NCBI GenBank assembly: GCA_964035795.1
Contig: OZ038325.1
Span: 2,420,473 to 2,484,472, forward strand
Length of the DNA: 64,000 nt
Reading direction: 5' to 3'
Origin: Pterobdella sp. o SKG-2022
Lineage: Eukaryota > Annelida > Clitellata > Hirudinida > Piscicolidae
In this document: positions 57,961 through 64,000 of the stretch, one piece after another
Position numbering within the stretch: the first letter of the stretch is position 1
Layout of the letters: each line of letters starts with the position of its first letter
The notes under the pieces: generated by a model
The model's database searches: none
The model's input: only the letters and a program-made list of their open reading frames with translations
What the model was told of the DNA's origin: nothing
Translations under genes and position numbers: made by a program

Positions 57961-60264
57961 TGGTTTAATAATATTAATAGCTTTTCTCTTTCATAAAACC
58001 TACAGAGGCTTTGAATGTCGACAAAATGATTTGAAAATCAATTAAACCACCCATGTTGCCAAATTAATATAATACTGGGTTCATGTATCACTTATGAGCG
58101 CTGTCGAGTATAATTAGTGAATGTTTCTGTGGCTGAGGCATGATAATTTTGAGGGTGATGATTTGAAAGCATGGCTTTATTGAACAGAAATAATGGAAAA
58201 AAATAAGTACAAAATTTTTAAAAATTAATGATTAAATTAATTGGAAACAAAAGTTTTGACTCGAAACATAAAAGCAATTCTGACAATTTAATTAACGATA
58301 TAAATATTAAAAATGAGTTAATATTCAATAATGATTGAAACTGAACTGAATGGTAAGCGACTGAAAATAATCGGTACAGGAAGGAAAGAGACTTGTAAAT
58401 TAAGTGTTTTTGGTACTTTGAATTGGTCGATGCTCAGATGTGGTTGGAATAATTATATAATCGAACATTAAATATGGGGGTTCGGATTATTATTATTATT
58501 ACCTTAATAAATAAAACACGAAAAATCAATGCTAACTGAATAAAACAGTGTTTAACTCATCGAAATACAAATAAAATCTAATATACGTGGAACCAATTAA
58601 AATCTCTAAACATTGATAAAATTCGAAATTAAAAGCTACTTCTGAAGATAAAAAATGGATTTGATAAAAGTGAACTTGAATTTTGACTGTTTAAAAGCAC
58701 ATTCGATAATGACACGACTAATAAGCTACCTATGTACCTTACGTGAATAATAAAAACATGCCGAAATGATAACCCACTTGAAACGATTGTAATAAACACA
58801 GAACTGGAATCAACATGGAAAGATAATAATAAAAAATAATTATGATCGATAAATAATAAACTGAATAAAAAAAAAATAATAAACATGAAAAATGAATAAT
58901 AATAAATAATGAGAATAAAGGATAAAATGAATTGAGAACAATAAAATCAGGACATTGCGAAGGCAAAAGCTTCAAATCGTGAAGCTTTAAGTCTGTAAAG
59001 TTTATTATAATATGGTTATTATTAAAATAACTATTATTCATATTATTTTGCTGTTGATATGTTTGTAAGCACTTAGCAAATGGCGGACAAATATAAACAT
59101 TTGATAGCAATTCCATTTATTTATTATTTATAATATTTTTTATCAATATTTTTATTATTGTTGTTTTTATTATTTTTCAAAAAGTAAGGCACGGTAGGAA
59201 CACAGCGAAATCGAAATAGAAAGCGCAAGAAAAATAAAAATATATAGCATAAAAAGAAAAATAATGAATCAATAATCATATCAACAAAAATAATTAGAAT
59301 CATCATCATCACTTGTGATTGAATAAATTTACCATTGTGTATACCAGTTATTATATTTATTTTTATTATTATTTTAACTACTTACATAAGGTCATTTATT
59401 AAATATTATTATTATTTTTACTGTTTATATATTAATAGTCTTATTGTAATTTTATTATGTTTTTTGATTTTTATTATTTATCATCATTATTATTGAAGAT
59501 GACGTAGCACCGCGCGGAATCACAAAAGCATGACAACCGAGATTTATGCAACAATAGGCGATAAAAATTTGTTTTAAAATTAAAAATAGCGAAAATAATA
59601 CAACCTTTATTGTGGTGAAAAAATGATTGAAATGGAAAAATATTGAAAAATAATCTCAATAAAAATGGGAATAAAAAGGAAACAGTGAAAAGCAATAGAT
59701 TTATGGTGGGAGGAGCATAAAAAAAATAAAAATAACGCAAAAAATACATAAATAAATTAATAAAAAACAAAGTAAATAATGATTGAAAGAACACATTTGA
59801 TAAAAAAATAACAAAAAATATTGGAAAATTATTATTATTATAAAAAGGAAAATTCACTATTATTACTATGATAAAAGTAATTGAATTTCAAATAGAAACC
59901 AACATGAGAAGCCATAAACAATTGTGGATCAGTGGTCAGATTTGCAATGTGGTTAAATGATACTGGAATACTATAAGAACCAATGCCCGTGTTTTTGATT
60001 GTATATGAAGAAATTTAAAAATAATTAACTTATTTATTCAATTAAATACGAATAAGATTATTAAGTCATTTAAAAAATAAATTAATTTACTGAATTCATT
60101 TAACTTAAATGATTGGAGATAATTGAAATTATTGGTTGAATTAAAATCCATTAAAGACAATTCAAACAGTTGAATTGATTTGAAATTTGAGCCCAATATT
60201 TAAATCCTTTTATGCTTGTATAAGGTGGATGAATAGAAGGGTAGACATATCTTCTAGATAGATG

Positions 60265-60301
<37 letters not shown>

Positions 60302-60879
60302 ATTGATAGATAGATAGCTAGATAAATAAATTATGACTCAGCTATAGTAACAAGATTTATAAACGACGAATTATCAGAAAAATACTTATATCTAACAATA
60401 AAAATGATAATAGTAATGTAATAATAATAATAATAATAATAATAAAGAGAATAGTAGCGATAAAAATAAATGAATGCTACATTATAGGAATAGATATATG
60501 CCGGTCTTGTGGCATTAAGGAAGCAATAATAACAATAAAAACGATAATAAATCATTATTATTTTGGTTATTATACAATGAATAAGGTTATTGTGATATTA
60601 TTTTGATCAAATGGACGCAAGCAAGAAATGCGTGGAAGCTGAAACATATTATTTTTTCCTAGTAATATTTATTATTATTATTATCATTATTATTGTTAAT
60701 ATTAATAATCTTATTATTATTATGGTTATTATTGTGATTATTATTATGGTTATCATTGACAATAGAATGAAGATTGAATCACATATATACATGATTATCT
60801 TGTATGAAGTTCTAATGTTCTATGTGGAAACACATGGTAGGTACATGTGTAGATAGATGGACAGGTGGGTAAATATATT

Positions 60880-60926
<47 letters not shown>

Positions 60927-61330
60927 TAGATAGATATTGAAATACAGTATAATACTTATGAACGTCTGTATAGTCTTATGAATGCTAAACTGTGAATAAA
61001 TCATGCAAATTGATTATTATTATTATTATTGATTTCTCTAGATCATTATCATCACTATATCCGTTAACGCCATACTTCGTTTTTACTCTCTTCTTTTTGG
61101 TATTCTATATAAAATCATCATCATCCCCTTTTTCTTATTCATCATCATCATTCTCTCTTTCACTACCATCATCATCATCATCATCGCCATCGTTATTATC
61201 CTCATCTTCTTCATCATCAGCATTATCATTCTCCCATCATTTGTATATCATTTTTCAATTCATCAGTTACAAAGAACATCATCGAAATCTTATAGATAAA
61301 AATAAAAGTAAAATAACAGAATAACAATAA

Positions 61331-61382
<52 letters not shown>
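57961..61382. other. AT-rich intergenic DNA between DBR1 and AMPK gamma
   Basis: No exon recognised. Contains (GATA)n at 60257-60315 and 60873-60925, (AAT)n at 60418-60445 and 61330-61381, and a (TCATCA)n tract at about 61110-61230. The AMPK gamma 3' UTR should begin below 61383. Confidence 0.55.
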
Positions 61383-64000
61383 TTATTTTTCATCGTTTTT
61401 TTCCTCCTCATCGTCAATCTTGGCCAGGGATCCAAAGGAAGAGCTGATGCTAGACGAAGAGTCTGTTATTTTTATATTTATTATTATTTTTATGATATTA
61501 TTCGCTTTATATTTATTATTATTTTTATGATATTATTCGCTTTATATGTATTATTGTTTTCATGATATTATTTGGCTTTAAATGTATTGTCGTTTTGTTT
61601 TTATTAGGGTACTATTATTTACTTTACATGTATTGTTATTTTTTATATATATTTTATTTTTTTTTTTGTTGGCACTTTGTGGTATTTTATCACATATTAA
61701 TTTTTCCTTCATTATTATTATTATTATTGATTTTTTATTATTATAATAAAAATTCATAACAACTAGAATCAAAATAAAAAAACGAAATTCAAAATTCCTA
61801 TACAATTCATCCTCCCCCTCAACCAAAAACAGCAACCTCTTACCATAGCTTTTCTCTGATTGGTTGACCTTGGTGATAACCTTGATGATGTCAGAACAGG
61901 AAATAATTCCCTCCACCCTGCCCTTCACATCTACCACAATGAGACGGTGTGCCTAGAGAAGAGAAAACAACATTATGTTTATTATTATTAGCAATATTAT
62001 ATTTATTATTATAATATTTATTATTCTTGTTATTTTCAGTTTTATCTTTTTTGTTATCGATAGTATCATACCTATCTATTAATATATGAAATAAAAAATA
62101 TATGGTTACTTTTTGAAATTATTATTATTATTATAATTAATACTATTATTAGAATAATTATTATTAATATTAATCTTATTATAATCCAACATGGCTGTTA
62201 AGGATGCGGTCAAGAATGCTACAGAGGAGTTCCAGCTTGTTGCATGTTAGGGCGTCACGTTGCAGCAGCTGGGTGGTGTGAGATGGAGGGTGTTTTGAGG
62301 TGATGTGAGGGTGTGGTGGAGAAAGGTGGAGTTGAATAGAGAGAGGAGTCAGCTCAATGATGGGAGTGTGGCAGCCATTAACTATGTTGAATGATGATTT
62401 GACGTATTTAAGAGTAGGCATATTTAAAATACTAGCAAATCATTTTTTAACACCAAAAAAAATTGAGACATATCTAATGAACACACATACAACCACATAA
62501 AAGAACTGACATTGGTAGAGAATATTTTCTCGATGGGCAGATTCATTTTCACGTACACCTCGTGTGGCTCCATGCTCTAATGGGTGGTTATGGTTGTTGG
62601 CAGATGGTGGTGTTGGTTGGGGTTAAGATTAAAATGTGATTGTATAAATGTTGGGTGGTGGTTAGGGTGAAGGTTAAAGTTGAAGAGTGATGATAAGATG
62701 AAGCGCATCCACCAATTCATCTACATCCCACATCTTATACAAACCCCACACTTCTTCCCCTCTATCACACCACTCCTCCCTCCCGCATCCTAACCAGCAC
62801 GAGAGCCTTGTTGAAGACACCAACTAAAAAAAATTGTTCATTGATGATGGGTAGGCAGGATAGGTTGTTACTCAGCAACATGTCCAATGCTGACTCTAAA
62901 GTTGTCTCCATCGTTATCTTGGGAGGAATGAGGTTGGTGGAGAAGTGGTAATGGTGGAATAAAAAAGTATGGGATGGTGGAAGTGAGGAAGCTGATGTGT
63001 GGAAAAGAGAATGTGATTTGGTGAGAAAAGAAGAGGTGATCATAAGCTGGTGGATTGAATAATGGATGAAATATGCTTGGTGGGTAGAGGTTTTATAGAT
63101 GACGAATTTTTGAAGTTTCCACAATTATTATTGGTTTTACTAAAAAATTAATAAATGAATAAAGATAGAAAAAAAAACAAAAAAAATTAAAACCCACCAT
63201 CTTGATGTTTTGGTAGGTGCCAATAGAGAGCTGGTTGATTGGCAAGTTGAAGTAAGAAGGTTTGCTCAGTTTGTAGTGGTTGAACTGTAGGTGTTTGTGA
63301 GTGTGTTTTTGTGTGTGAAAAAGCATGAGCGCAGTGTGTGTGTGTGATGCCAGTTGTTATCCATGTACATAAAAACGAAGACAAACCCAAACTGGAGCAC
63401 AAACACACACACATACTCACAAAGAAATGCAGATATCTCAGTATCCTCTTGATGGTCATACAGTATAGGATGTCACCTGTAGGGTTCCATCAGTCATCCA
63501 TCTATTATTTCAAACTGATTTTTGTGCTTTCACCCATTCATTCCATAAGAACCAATATACCCATTCATGTAAGTTTTAACTCACCCATGCAACCACAAAC
63601 TTTTAAAAACCACTCATGCATTCACGTCGTAACAACTTATACATCCACAATCTTATATGGACCATTCACTTACCCGTCTGTACGCTACATTCAGCCAAAC
63701 ATCTACACCAAACCTCACCCATCTATCTACCCTTCTAACGATCCATCCATCCAACACCCATTTCACAAACCCCAGCCCAACCTTCATCCACCTATTTACT
63801 CACCCTACAACACACATCCCCACACACCCACCCTTCCACCTACCAGTATCATCATCAAGGATAGGCAGACGATGTACATGGTGCTTGATGAACTCTTGAG
63901 TAGCTTCAAGCATGGTGCAGTCGGGAGAAAGGGTGATGAAGAAATTATGGAGGGGTTTATGCGGTGAAGATTTTTGAAGGCTGGTTTTTGGCGGTGTCAA
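61383..64000 (-). CDS. PRKAG: AMP-activated protein kinase gamma subunit (5' partial)
   Basis: Regulatory subunit whose CBS pairs bind AMP/ADP/ATP. Minus exons in order: from the window edge to 63844, 63476-63421, 63284-63198, 62917-62795, 62576-62511, 62268-62191, 61952-61844 and 61462-61383 (TAA); all internal phases close. Landmarks: LSPDCTMLEATQEFIKHHVH then RLPILDD (CBS2), DILYCMTIKRILRYLHFF, LPINQLSIGTYQNIKM, TTLESALDMLLSNNLSCLPI (CBS3), KLELLCSILDRILNSH then AHRLIVVDVKGRVEGIISCS (CBS4). A Ser-rich acidic tail ends DDEEEKNDEK. The N-terminal part with CBS1 lies beyond the window. CBS3 differs from vertebrates after GVFNKALVL, where the usual INLA..YNNLD segment is replaced by SMEPHEVYVKMNLP. 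The paralogue (gamma-1/2/3 type) cannot be assigned. Confidence 0.92.
61473..61595 (+). repeat. 35-bp tandem repeat (3 units) in AMPK gamma last intron
   Basis: TATGATATTATTCGCTTTAT recurs at 61491 and 61526, with a diverged copy at 61561; exact 35-bp period. Confidence 0.85.
62577..62794 (-). promoter_or_regulatory. AMPK gamma intron predicted to fold end to end
   Basis: The 5' half on the sense strand is G-rich and nearly C-free; the 3' half is C-rich and nearly G-free. Nested complementary pairs in plus coordinates: TTGTATAA 62640-62647 with TTATACAA 62735-62742; AGATGAA 62696-62702 with TTCATCT 62716-62722 around a 13-nt loop; ATGTTGGG 62648-62655 with CCCACAT 62727-62733 (one bulge). 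The regulatory role is inferred. Confidence 0.55.
63285..63420 (-). promoter_or_regulatory. AMPK gamma intron with (GT)n start and (CA)n end
   Basis: The sense strand starts GTGAGTATGTGTGTGTGTTT and ends CACTCACAAACACCTACAG. CACAAACAC at 63398-63406 (plus strand) is the exact complement of GTGTTTGTG at 63291-63299, so the two splice sites can be bridged by an RNA stem. The splicing role is inferred. Confidence 0.55.

Overview
The window is AT-rich animal (metazoan) nuclear DNA. Protein-coding genes are split by GT-AG introns of roughly 60 bp to 2 kb. There are many microsatellites and minisatellites, and several decayed non-LTR retrotransposons. The genes (tyrosinase, PWP1, SARNP, a B4GALT-family enzyme, CNOT2, Stum/Spec3, UBE2E, DBR1, AMPK gamma) are animal-type. 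The tyrosinase resembles the mollusc/nematode kind and points to an invertebrate, perhaps a spiralian, but the species cannot be fixed from this sequence. Asn runs encoded by AAT/AAC occur in several otherwise conserved proteins. For most genes I rebuilt exon chains by checking that splice phases close; these are inferences from the sequence with no RNA evidence.

Layout: tyrosinase (+, 5' end outside the window, 1-2915); PWP1 (+, 3105-5574); SARNP (-, 5816-7471), convergent with PWP1; an interspersed ~360-bp repeat (8424-8790); a beta-1,4-(N-acetyl)galactosaminyltransferase (+, 9251-15000) with a retrotransposon in an intron; AT-rich tandem-repeat DNA (15001-18749); CNOT2 (-, 18750-27536 and probably further upstream) with two retrotransposon fragments and a tRNA-derived SINE in its introns; retrotransposon and minisatellite territory (29690-41445) holding a 4.3-kb element with a restriction-like endonuclease domain, an RNase H-bearing element, two exons of an unrecognised Asn-rich minus-strand gene and a 1.1-kb minisatellite; an AT-rich desert (41446-46458); a Stum/Spec3 mechanosensory-family membrane protein (-, 46459-49816); UBE2E (-, 51811-54024), divergent from DBR1 (+, 54854-57354); a second copy of the 360-bp repeat; and AMPK gamma (-, 61383 to the window edge).

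The host genes are mostly housekeeping (ribosome biogenesis, mRNA export, deadenylation, lariat turnover, ubiquitin transfer, energy sensing). They do not form an operon or pathway cluster.

The most interesting signal is in the introns. Many begin with a G/GT-rich, C-poor stretch and end with a C/CA-rich, G-poor stretch on the sense strand. In several the two ends are directly complementary, for example 14 uninterrupted bases in a PWP1 intron, and nested matches in an AMPK gamma intron that folds back at its centre. Paired (GT)n/(AC)n intron ends that help splicing have been reported in teleost fish. Here the pattern also uses non-repeat sequence, and microsatellites sit exactly on splice sites.
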